From JAWLHK01 sp041690355 [NCBI: bacterium] (GTDB lineage Bacteria > J088 > JAWLBW01), in NCBI GenBank assembly GCA_041690355.1, contig JAWLHK010000013.1, positions 50,147 through 114,146 on the forward strand: a stretch of 64,000 nucleotides of DNA. The letters run 5' to 3'. Below are positions 1-6,652 of the stretch, piece by piece. How positions within the stretch are numbered: position 1 is the first letter of the stretch; each line of letters opens with the position of its first letter. Below the pieces are notes generated by a model. The model did no database searches, was not told the origin of the DNA, and saw only the letters and a list, made by a program, of their open reading frames with translations. A program made the translations under genes and the position numbers.

Positions 1-148
1 TCGTCACGAAGGAGACGACCGGCTCGCGCAGGTCTTCGACGGCATTGTGAACGACGGGGCGCAGGCCTTCGACGAAGGCTTCGGCGCGATCAAAAGCGGT
101 AACGACGCGGTCCCGCAGACCCTGTTCGATGGCGGCATACGTAATCAT
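1..148 (-). CDS. Hypothetical protein, N-terminal 49 residues (runs off the left edge)
   Basis: The minus-strand ATG at 146-148 opens a frame that continues beyond base 1. The 49 visible residues begin MITYAAIEQGLRDRV and look like an amphipathic, probably helical protein rich in Ala, Val, Glu and Arg. There is no signal peptide or recognisable motif. A GAGAGGAAAG ribosome-binding site lies just upstream of the ATG, and a good promoter lies further upstream at 218-246, so this looks like the first gene of a transcript reading leftwards. A phasin-like or other small helical protein is possible, but too little is visible to assign a function. I am confident it is coding, not what it does. Confidence 0.6.
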   Translation of the reverse strand, partial: MITYAAIEQGLRDRVVTAFDRAEAFVEGLRPVVHNAVEDLREPVVSFVT

Positions 149-217
149 GGTTTCTTTCCTCTCGTTTCGGTTCGTTCAAAAAGTGAAAAGCAGGTCAACG
201 CTTACTGAGTTGTCCAC

Positions 218-246
218 ACTTTATCGCGGATGACGCGGCGTGTCAA
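218..246 (-). promoter_or_regulatory. Sigma-70-type promoter for the left-edge gene
   Basis: Read on the minus strand, TTGACA (241-246) is followed by a 17-base spacer and TAAAGT (218-223). The predicted start is near 211, about 60 bases before the ATG. A near-consensus DnaA box (TTGTCCACA, plus-strand 210-218) covers the predicted start. Confidence 0.65.
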
Positions 247-433
247 GAGAAAAAGATCGCCAATGATTTATGCCCACTTTGGCAAGGCTCTTCTGCGGGG
301 GTGGCCCTTGTGACACGCCTTGGATGTTGCCCAGTATGGATCGGTCCCCCCGGGAATGCAAGGGGTATCACGGAATGCGCAGCCCAGAAAATGTGGTACG
401 CCATCCCGCGCGTCAAAAACGCCAGTTGAGAGA

Positions 434-466
434 ATTGACGATTGACGATCTACAATTGACGATTTC
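434..466. repeat. Heptad repeat array (ATTGACG type)
   Basis: ATTGACG occurs at 434-440, 441-447 and 455-461, with a diverged unit ATCTACA at 448-454. An inverted counterpart lies at 552-586. Similar 7-base-period arrays recur at 51311, 53446 and 53857. Confidence 0.7.
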
Positions 467-551
467 CTGCATGGGGCTCGCGCAGTTCTCGTCGCCGATG
501 AGTGGCGTGCGACTTCTTGGACAAGGACCGCGAGTCCGTCGAACGCACGCT

Positions 552-586
552 CAATCGTCAATCGTAAATTGTCAGTTGTAAATTCT
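552..586. repeat. Heptad repeat array (CAATCGT type), inverted relative to 434-466
   Basis: Units CAATCGT, CAATCGT, AAATTGT, CAGTTGT and AAATTCT follow each other at exact 7-base period. The reverse complement ACGATTG matches the phase-shifted unit of the array at 434-466. The array ends two bases before the dnaB stop codon. Confidence 0.7.
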
Positions 587-588
587 GT

Positions 589-1992
589 TCACTCTTCCCA
601 GACCGGCTGGCCGCCGTAGGCGTCGGGGGGGGCGTAGTCGCTGAAGCGCGTGTACTGGCCCAGGAAGGTGAGGGGGATCATGTCGCTCGGGCCGTTACGG
701 TTCTTGGCCACAATCAGCTCCGCCTTGTTCGGTTCGAAGTCGGATTTGCCTTCCTTCTTCGCGTAGACCTCATGGCGGTAGATGAACATGATCATGTCGG
801 CGTCCTGCTCGATGGCGCCCGATTCGCGCAGGTCAGACATCATGGGGCGCTTGTCGGGGCGCGCCTCGAGGCCGCGGTTGAGCTGCGAGAGGGCGATGAC
901 CGGAACCTTGAGGTCCTTGGCCATCATCTTCAGTCCGCGTGAAATTTCGGAGATCTCCTGCTCGCGCCGCTCCGAACGCTTGCTGCCGTTCATGAGCTGC
1001 AGGTAATCGATGACTACCAGGTCGAGCTTGCCCTCGGCGGCCTGGCGGCGGCATTTGCCGATGACATAGCGGATGTCGATGCCGCCGTGGTCGTCGAAGT
1101 AGAGCGGGGCCGAAGACAGATTCGTGGCCGCGCGCGTCAGCTTCTCCCATTTGTTGGCCGGCATCGTGCCGCGCCGCAGCTCGCTCATGTCGATTTCGGC
1201 CAGCGAGCAGAGCAGACGCGTGACCAGCTCTTCTTTGCCCATTTCGAGCGAGAAGAAGGCGACCGATTTGCGATCGTAGATGGCGGCGTGGGCGGCCATG
1301 TTGAGCACCAGCGATGTCTTGCCCATGGCCGGGCGCGCCGCGACGACGATCAGATTTCCGGGCTGGAAACCGGACGTCAGCTTGTCGAGCTCGGTGAACC
1401 CGGTGGCGAGACCGGTGATGGCCCCTTTGCTTTCGAAGAGCTGGTTGAGGCGCCCGATGGCGTCGGGGAGGACGAGCTCGACCGGTGTGAGCCGCTTCTG
1501 TACGTTCCCCTGCGCAATGCCGAGAATCGTCCGCTCGGCCACGTTCAGAATTTCGTCGGGCTTCTCTTCGGCCGCATAGGCCATGCTCGCGATTTCGGTC
1601 GAGATGCCGATCAGTTTTCGCAGCGTGCTCTTTTCGGCGACGATGTGGGCGTAATATTCCGTGTTGGCCGCGGTGGGAACCACTTCGGTCAGTTCGACCA
1701 GAAACGCGCGGCCCCCGACGCTGTCGAGCACCCCTTTGGACTGCAGCAGGTTGCTGAGCGTGAGCAGGTCGACCGGTTCGCGGCGGTCGTAAAGCTCGCG
1801 CGTGGCCTCGAAAATCAGCCGGTGCGCATCGCGGTAGAAATCTTCGGGCTGTACGGCGTCGAAAATCTTCTCGAGGATGTTATTGTCGAGCAGCACGCCG
1901 CCCAGCAGCGATTTCTCGGCGTCAAGGTTCTGCGGGGGAATGCGGTCGGCGACGTCTGCCTTGACCGGGCGTATCGGGCGCGTCTGATTCAT
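589..1992 (-). CDS. dnaB: Replicative DNA helicase DnaB
   Basis: This is the ring helicase that unwinds DNA at the replication fork and receives primase on its N-terminal domain. The 467 residues match the usual DnaB length. The N-terminal domain spans about residues 20-125. The RecA-like domain follows, with Walker A ARPAMGKTS (219-227), FSLEM (247-251), Walker B LVVIDY (325-330), and the SQLNRG and LRESGAIEQDAD motifs near 369-399. No intein is visible. The chosen start gives the normal N-terminal length before PPQNLDAEKSLLGG. No clear ribosome-binding site precedes the ATG. The gene stands alone on the minus strand, without the rplI or rpsF-rpsR neighbours seen in many genomes. A perfect DnaA box lies about 135 bases upstream. 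Confidence 0.97.
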   Translation of the reverse strand: MNQTRPIRPVKADVADRIPPQNLDAEKSLLGGVLLDNNILEKIFDAVQPEDFYRDAHRLIFEATRELYDRREPVDLLTLSNLLQSKGVLDSVGGRAFLVELTEVVPTAANTEYYAHIVAEKSTLRKLIGISTEIASMAYAAEEKPDEILNVAERTILGIAQGNVQKRLTPVELVLPDAIGRLNQLFESKGAITGLATGFTELDKLTSGFQPGNLIVVAARPAMGKTSLVLNMAAHAAIYDRKSVAFFSLEMGKEELVTRLLCSLAEIDMSELRRGTMPANKWEKLTRAATNLSSAPLYFDDHGGIDIRYVIGKCRRQAAEGKLDLVVIDYLQLMNGSKRSERREQEISEISRGLKMMAKDLKVPVIALSQLNRGLEARPDKRPMMSDLRESGAIEQDADMIMFIYRHEVYAKKEGKSDFEPNKAELIVAKNRNGPSDMIPLTFLGQYTRFSDYAPPDAYGGQPVWEE

Positions 1993-2127
1993 GAGGAGAA
2001 CACCGTAGCAGCGGCCGCCTGTGGGGGGAAAGGAGAAAATTCGGCGATCGGGATTCGGGCACGGAAACCCCGATGGGCACAGGCGCTGAAGCGCTCAGGC
2101 GTGTCGCCGTGCACAGCGTCGCACAGG

Positions 2128-2136
2128 TTATCCACA
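2128..2136 (+). promoter_or_regulatory. Perfect DnaA box (TTATCCACA)
   Basis: An exact match to the E. coli high-affinity DnaA box lies in the 267-base region between dnaB and the divergent PHP gene. A single box with no AT-rich unwinding element or box cluster argues for regulation, not a replication origin. Confidence 0.5.
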
Positions 2137-2224
2137 GTTTACCGGCGGGGCCGCCGGTCCGCCATGCGGAGGGGCCGGATTCAGGGCCGGCGATGGGGTG
2201 TGTGCAGGGCACCGGGGCGCGTTC

Positions 2225-2253
2225 TGGGCACCGCGGCGACGGTTTGGTACCAT
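2225..2253 (+). promoter_or_regulatory. Weak promoter with the start codon at the predicted +1
   Basis: TGGGCA (2225-2230), a 17-base spacer and TACCAT (2248-2253) place the predicted transcription start at 2260, which is the G of the GTG start codon. No Shine-Dalgarno sequence is visible, so the transcript may be leaderless. Confidence 0.35.
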
Positions 2254-2259
2254 GGCCCC

Positions 2260-2925
2260 GTGCGCCTCGATCTACACGTCCACCTGTCTCCCTACAGCAA
2301 CTCCAGCGACTTCACGCTGGAGGAGTACGTGCGCCTGATCGACGAGCAGCGAATTCCCGTGGCCACGGTCACCGACTACGGCACGGTGGCCGCCTGCGAT
2401 GCCCTCGAGCGGCAGGTGGGGGGCGTCATCGTCGTCTACGGCGTCGAGCTGCAGACGCACGAGGGCTCGTTTCTCGTCTACAGCAGCGATCGCAAGTTTC
2501 TCGCCAAGATCCCCCCGCGCATCCGCACCCTCACCGAGCTCCCCCGCGACGGCCGCACGGCGGTCGTCTGGGCGCATCCGCGCATGCCGTGGAGCAACGG
2601 CTGGCGCGCGCCGTTTCCCAATCAGCCCCTCACGAAGTTCATCTTTGAGCACGTCGACGCGGTCGAATTCTACAACGGCGCCATGCTCGCCATGGGCCGG
2701 CGCGGGAGCGTCGAACCGAACTATCATGCGGAACTGCGCGCCCAGGTCGAGCGCTGGAAGGTGGCGGCCGTCGGCGGCAGCGCCTGCCAGACCGCCGATG
2801 GATTTCTTTCGGCCTGGACGACCTTTCCTCGCATCCGCAACACGCAGGACTTCGTCACGGCCATCAAGGATCGCGCCGTACGCCCCGGCGCGCAGCTGGG
2901 CAAAGGGCTGCTGACGGTGGTCTGA
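2260..2925 (+). CDS. PHP-domain metal-dependent phosphoesterase
   Basis: The 221-residue protein begins MRLDLHVHLSPYSNSSDFT. The HxH motif (residues 6-8) is the first metal-binding signature of the PHP superfamily. VTDYGT replaces the usual TDHD, and WAHPRMPW supplies a later His. The family hydrolyses phosphoesters, but the substrate here cannot be told. The start is a GTG because the nearby ATG at 2252 is out of frame; the HVH motif sits right at the N terminus, as is usual. The stop codon is one base before coaE, so the two are probably co-transcribed. A second, more canonical PHP protein is encoded at 18126-18968. Confidence 0.8.
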   Translation: MRLDLHVHLSPYSNSSDFTLEEYVRLIDEQRIPVATVTDYGTVAACDALERQVGGVIVVYGVELQTHEGSFLVYSSDRKFLAKIPPRIRTLTELPRDGRTAVVWAHPRMPWSNGWRAPFPNQPLTKFIFEHVDAVEFYNGAMLAMGRRGSVEPNYHAELRAQVERWKVAAVGGSACQTADGFLSAWTTFPRIRNTQDFVTAIKDRAVRPGAQLGKGLLTVV

Positions 2926-2926
2926 G

Positions 2927-3529
2927 ATGCATGTGTACGGACTCACCGGCGGAATCGGCACCGGCAAGAGCACCGTTGCCCGGATGCTCGCCGAAAAAGG
3001 GGCGGCCGTCATTGACGCCGATCGCATTGCGCGCGAAGTCGTCGAACCGGGCACCCCCGGGCTGGCGGCCATCCGCGAGGCCTTCGGTCCCGGCGTGCTC
3101 ACGCCTGAGGGAACCCTCGACCGCACGCGACTCGGCGAAATCGTGTTTGCCGATCCGCAACGGCGCCGCACCCTCGAACAGATCACCCACCCGCGCATCA
3201 TGCAGCGCTTTGGCGAGCGCATCGGCGAAGCGGCTGCTTCCGGCGCCGCGGTCGTCGTGCTTGACGTTCCGCTGCTTTACGAAACCGGAAATCTGGTGGG
3301 GGCCGTGGAGAAGATCATCGTCGTCTATGCCCCCGCAGAATGCCAGCTTGAACGCGTGCGCGAACGCGACGGGCTCGCCGACGAGCAGATTCGCGGGCGC
3401 ATGGCGGCCCAGCTCGACATCGAGGAAAAGCGCCGCCGCGCCGACTTCCTGATCGAGAATACGGGAACCCTTGAAGACCTGCGTGCGCGCGTCGACGCGC
3501 TCTGGGCGCAGCTCGTCAGAAACGGCTGA
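2927..3529 (+). CDS. coaE: Dephospho-CoA kinase CoaE
   Basis: CoaE catalyses the last step of coenzyme A synthesis, ATP-dependent phosphorylation of the 3'-OH of dephospho-CoA in the cytoplasm. The 200 residues are normal for the family. The P-loop GLTGGIGTGKS lies at residues 5-15, followed by DADRIAREVVEPGTPG, THPRI and the DVPLLYE motif that is typical of CoaE. The ATG lies one base after the upstream PHP gene stop. The 3' end overlaps the convergent trmB gene by 14 bases, so the two mRNAs have complementary ends. Confidence 0.96.
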   Translation: MHVYGLTGGIGTGKSTVARMLAEKGAAVIDADRIAREVVEPGTPGLAAIREAFGPGVLTPEGTLDRTRLGEIVFADPQRRRTLEQITHPRIMQRFGERIGEAAASGAAVVVLDVPLLYETGNLVGAVEKIIVVYAPAECQLERVRERDGLADEQIRGRMAAQLDIEEKRRRADFLIENTGTLEDLRARVDALWAQLVRNG

Positions 3530-4469
3530 CGTCGTCGAGGTAGCGCTGCAGCAGCGCCTTCTTGCGCGGCGTCATGACGACCGAGCGGATGTCTTCGAGC
3601 TCGAACCGGGTTTCGCCGTCGTACTCGGCCAGCATGCCGTGCAGGTAGTCGCGAAAACCGAGTTCCCGGTTGATCAGCAGCAGCTTGACCCGCACCCGAT
3701 TTCCCTCGACGCGCACCGCAAGCGGCTTCATCAGATGGGCGTCGTCGAGCGAAACGGTCTCCTTCATGGCCGCCGCCGCCTCGGCGGGAGAGATCCGGCC
3801 GAGCGAAACGGGAGTTACATCGGCCCAGTCAACCGAGAACCGATCGGTATCTGCGGTCCGGCACTTGCGGAAGGCCAGGTAGAAGAGCTCCTTGCCCATC
3901 TCGCGCCATTTGCGCTCATAGCGCGTCTCGAGTCCGGTCCAGCCCCGGTCGTTCAGCCAGCGCCGGTCATATCCGTTCTGGAGGATCGACGAGGCGCTAA
4001 GGGCGCGGTACGCCTCGTCGGCATATTCTTCGACGTCGGTGCCGAGGTACAGGTAGCCCTCGGGAACGAGTTTTTCCTCGAGCAGGCCCGTGAATCGGGC
4101 GTCGAACAGGCGGCGCTTTTCATGGCTCGCCTTGGGCCACGGGTCGGGAAAGTTGACGTAGACCGCCTGCAGCGACTCGGCATCGAAAAGCTCGAGCAGC
4201 GTAAGCTTCGCCTCGCGCACCATGAAGCGCACGTTCGTCAGCCCTTCGCGTTCGGCCTTGCGGGCCGCCTTGCGCAGGAACTGGCCGGCGATGTCGAGGC
4301 CGACGAAATTCTCTTCGGGCGAACGCCGGGCCAGGCCCAGAAGAAACTCGCCCCCGCCGACGCCGATCTCGAGGTTGAGCGGATGGTGGTTGCCGAAAAT
4401 GCCGGCCCAGCCGCCGGCTTCGACGACTTCGCCCGGACTGACCAGGTTATGAAGGGTTTTCTGTGCCAT
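3516..4469 (-). CDS. trmB: tRNA (guanine-N7-)-methyltransferase TrmB with C-terminal extension
   Basis: TrmB uses S-adenosylmethionine to form 7-methylguanosine at tRNA position 46. The SAM-binding motif LEIGVGGGEFLLGLA starts near residue 33, and the family signature NFPDPWPK is at 106-113, followed by KRRLF and YLGTDVEEYA. Classical TrmB proteins are about 220-240 residues. This one has 317, because roughly 110 residues after position 205 form an extra domain of unknown role; extended TrmB proteins are known in some lineages. The gene converges on and overlaps coaE. Its upstream region is shared with the divergent gene at 4596, where GGTAGAAT -10-like elements occur as mirror images. Confidence 0.93.
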   Translation of the reverse strand: MAQKTLHNLVSPGEVVEAGGWAGIFGNHHPLNLEIGVGGGEFLLGLARRSPEENFVGLDIAGQFLRKAARKAEREGLTNVRFMVREAKLTLLELFDAESLQAVYVNFPDPWPKASHEKRRLFDARFTGLLEEKLVPEGYLYLGTDVEEYADEAYRALSASSILQNGYDRRWLNDRGWTGLETRYERKWREMGKELFYLAFRKCRTADTDRFSVDWADVTPVSLGRISPAEAAAAMKETVSLDDAHLMKPLAVRVEGNRVRVKLLLINRELGFRDYLHGMLAEYDGETRFELEDIRSVVMTPRKKALLQRYLDDVSRF

Positions 4470-4511
4470 GAAAATCAGAACAAAAGTCCTCTATTCTACC
4501 ATTTCGCATCC

Positions 4512-4541
4512 TTGTTTCGCCGCTCCGGCGCTTGGTAGAAT
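4512..4541 (+). promoter_or_regulatory. Promoter for the Tat/GMC oxidoreductase operon
   Basis: TTGTTT (4512-4517), an 18-base spacer and TAGAAT (4536-4541) preceded by TGG form an extended -10 promoter. The first start codon is about 48 bases beyond the predicted transcription start. The same ten-base GGTAGAATCT occurs at 24301 before the DUF11 locus. Confidence 0.55.
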
Positions 4542-4595
4542 CTTGCAGTCGCGATCAGAAGGCTGTCGCTGCCCGCATCGCGAGGCGTATCTACC

Positions 4596-5105
4596 ATGCC
4601 CCGTTTTTTTTCCCGCCGCCGTTTTGTTCGCCTGTCTGCCGAGTCGCTTGCGTTGCTGACGGTTGTCAGCCAGGCGGGCGCGTGCGCGTCGGCCCCCGAG
4701 ACGCCCGCCCGGGTCTTCTCGCCCGAAGAACGAACCGCGCTGTTGGCCCTGGCGGATACGATCGTTCCCCCCACGGCGCGCATGCCCCTCGCCGTGGGCG
4801 ACACGAGCCTGATTGCCCGCATCGAGCAGTTTCTGGCCGGAGCCGACCCGCTCGTGCGCGACCAGTTTCGTTACCTGATTCACTTCTTCGAGCGCTACCC
4901 GCAGCTCTTTTCGCTGCGTTTCACGCGCTTCAGCCGGCTGGGGCCCGTCGCGCGCGCCGAGGTGCTCGCCGGGTTCGCCGAGAGCCGCTTCTACGCCCGG
5001 CGCATGGCCTTCGTGGCCTTGAAGTCGGTCGTCTGCAATCACTACTTTGCGGATCCCGAAGTCCAGGCGCTGCTTGGATTTCGGCCCGTCTGCGTGTTTT
5101 CCTGA
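4596..5105 (+). CDS. Tat-exported small subunit, gluconate 2-dehydrogenase subunit 3-like
   Basis: The 169-residue protein begins MPRFFSRRRFVRLSAESLALL. This is a twin-arginine signal (RRRFVR) followed by a hydrophobic stretch ending near CASA. The mature part carries FSPEERTALLALADTIVPPT, the opening typical of the small subunit of gluconate 2-dehydrogenase-type flavin oxidoreductases. That subunit travels through the Tat pathway and carries the large subunit with it. Its stop overlaps the start of the GMC oxidoreductase gene by one base (TGATG), so the two are translationally coupled. This fits a periplasmic two-subunit dehydrogenase. The electron acceptor is unknown; no cytochrome c subunit lies next to the pair. 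Confidence 0.75.
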   Translation: MPRFFSRRRFVRLSAESLALLTVVSQAGACASAPETPARVFSPEERTALLALADTIVPPTARMPLAVGDTSLIARIEQFLAGADPLVRDQFRYLIHFFERYPQLFSLRFTRFSRLGPVARAEVLAGFAESRFYARRMAFVALKSVVCNHYFADPEVQALLGFRPVCVFS

Positions 5106-6631
5106 TGCCGATTTTTCAAGCCGCCGATATCCGCGATGATCTGGACCTGAGCGCCGATGCCGTCGTCGTCGGCAGCGGCGCGGGCGGGGCCGTCATCGCC
5201 CACGAACTGGCGCGCCTTGGCCATGACGTCATCCTGCTCGAGCAGGGGGCGTACCACCCGACATCCAGCTTTCGCTCTGACCCGCAGTGGTCATTCGAGA
5301 ACCTCTACGCGCAGCGAGGGGTCACGACGGCGCTCGGACTGCCCCCGGTTCTCATCCCGCACGGGGAATGTGTCGGGGGAACCACGGTCATCAATTCGGG
5401 TACCGTGTTCCGTGTCCCCGGGCGCATCCTTTCGCGCTGGCAGGCCGAGCACGGGGCCGAGGGCATTTCTTCATCCGCGCTGGCGCCGTTCTACGATGTC
5501 ATCGAAGAGCGTATCGGCGCCACCCCCGCGGCCTGGCCGGCGCTCGGCGAACTGAACCGGGTCATCGAGCGCGGCGTGCAGAAGCTGGGGCTTCGCGGCG
5601 GCCCGCTCGTGCGAAACGCCCCCCACTGCGTCGGCTGCGGCGCATGCGTCTTCGGGTGCCCCTCGGGCGCCAAGCAGAGCATGCTCGTCACCTTCATCCC
5701 CGCAGCCGATCAGCTTGGCGTGCGCCTCTACAGCGAGGCCGTCGTCGACCGGGTGCTCACCGCCGGGAGCGAGGCCACGGGCGTCGCCGGGCGCATCGTC
5801 GAGCGCGCGAGCGGCACAGAACGGGCGCGGTTCACCGTGCGCGCCCGCGTGGTCGTTCTCGCCGCCGGCGCCTTCGGCACGCCCTTGTTGCTCGAAGACA
5901 ACGACCTCTGCGGGACGAGCGGCGCACGCGGGCGGCATCTGCACATTCATCCGGCCGGCGGCGCGCTCGCCCGCATGCCTGAGACGGTGGCTGGATGGCG
6001 CGCGATTCCGCAGGGCTACATGGTCGAAGACTGGGCCGACGAGGGAATTCTGCTCGAGGGCGGCTTCGGCCCGCCCGGGGTCGTCGGGCTCATGGTGCCC
6101 GGGTTCGGCGGCGCCTACCAGGAGCGCATGCGCGATTACGACCGGCTGGCGGCCTTCGGGCTCATGGTCGAGGATCGCGACAGCGTGGGGAGCGTGACGC
6201 GGCTGGCCGGGCGTCCGCTGATCCGCTATGCCCTCGGCCGCGACGATACGCGCCGGCTCGTCTTCGGGTGGAAGCAGGTCCTGCGCATCCTCTTTGCGGC
6301 CGGCGCGGTCGAGGCGTACCCGGCGATCCAGGGGTTCGACGTCCTTCACGGACCGGGCGAGATCGATCGCATCGACGAACATGCCGTCGCCGGCCGTGAC
6401 CTGACGCTGTCGGCCTATCACCCGATGGGCACGTGCCGCATCGGCGCCAATCCGCGCACGGGCGTCGTCGACGCCAACCTCGAAGCCTGGGACGTGCGCC
6501 GCCTCTTCGTCGCCGACGCCAGCATATTCCCCACTGCGCTGGGAGTCAACCCCCAGGCGACCATCATGGCGTTCGCGGCCCGCGCCGCCGACTACCTGCA
6601 CCGTAATCGCGACCGCTACTTTCCGGCCTAG
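5105..6631 (+). CDS. GMC-family FAD oxidoreductase with a cysteine-cluster insert
   Basis: This 508-residue flavoprotein oxidises alcohol groups of an unknown substrate. The FAD-binding motif VVGSGAGGAVIAHELARLG is at about residues 21-39, GGTTVINSG is the GMC signature, and the C-terminal YHPMGTCR motif near 438 leads into NPQATIMAFA. Between them, near residues 174-190, is HCVGCGACVFGCPSGAK. This ferredoxin-like Cys motif is also seen in long-chain alcohol oxidase and cholesterol-oxidase-like GMC proteins. It has no signal peptide of its own, so it is probably exported with the Tat-signal-bearing subunit encoded just upstream. The start is set by the TGATG overlap and by the position of the FAD motif. 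Confidence 0.88.
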   Translation: MPIFQAADIRDDLDLSADAVVVGSGAGGAVIAHELARLGHDVILLEQGAYHPTSSFRSDPQWSFENLYAQRGVTTALGLPPVLIPHGECVGGTTVINSGTVFRVPGRILSRWQAEHGAEGISSSALAPFYDVIEERIGATPAAWPALGELNRVIERGVQKLGLRGGPLVRNAPHCVGCGACVFGCPSGAKQSMLVTFIPAADQLGVRLYSEAVVDRVLTAGSEATGVAGRIVERASGTERARFTVRARVVVLAAGAFGTPLLLEDNDLCGTSGARGRHLHIHPAGGALARMPETVAGWRAIPQGYMVEDWADEGILLEGGFGPPGVVGLMVPGFGGAYQERMRDYDRLAAFGLMVEDRDSVGSVTRLAGRPLIRYALGRDDTRRLVFGWKQVLRILFAAGAVEAYPAIQGFDVLHGPGEIDRIDEHAVAGRDLTLSAYHPMGTCRIGANPRTGVVDANLEAWDVRRLFVADASIFPTALGVNPQATIMAFAARAADYLHRNRDRYFPA

Positions 6632-6652
6632 TCTTCCTTCTCCGGACCTTCC

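Larger units (their letters stand above)
149..588. other. Intergenic region between the left-edge gene and dnaB
   Basis: No credible gene is visible in these 440 bases; the open frames here overlap on both strands and lack coding character. The region holds the promoter of the left-edge gene, a DnaA-like box, and two heptad arrays in opposite orientation at 434-466 and 552-586, about 85 bases apart. Confidence 0.6.

Noticed and set aside
434-586. CRISPR array
   Set aside because: Repeats are 7-base-period and contiguous without unique spacers; no cas genes are present.
2100-2250. Replication origin next to dnaB
   Set aside because: Only one perfect DnaA box, with no box cluster or AT-rich unwinding region and no dnaA/dnaN nearby.
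1087-2259. N-terminal extension of the PHP gene across dnaB
   Set aside because: The first 391 codons are antisense to dnaB. The PHP metal-binding motif starts immediately after the GTG at 2260.
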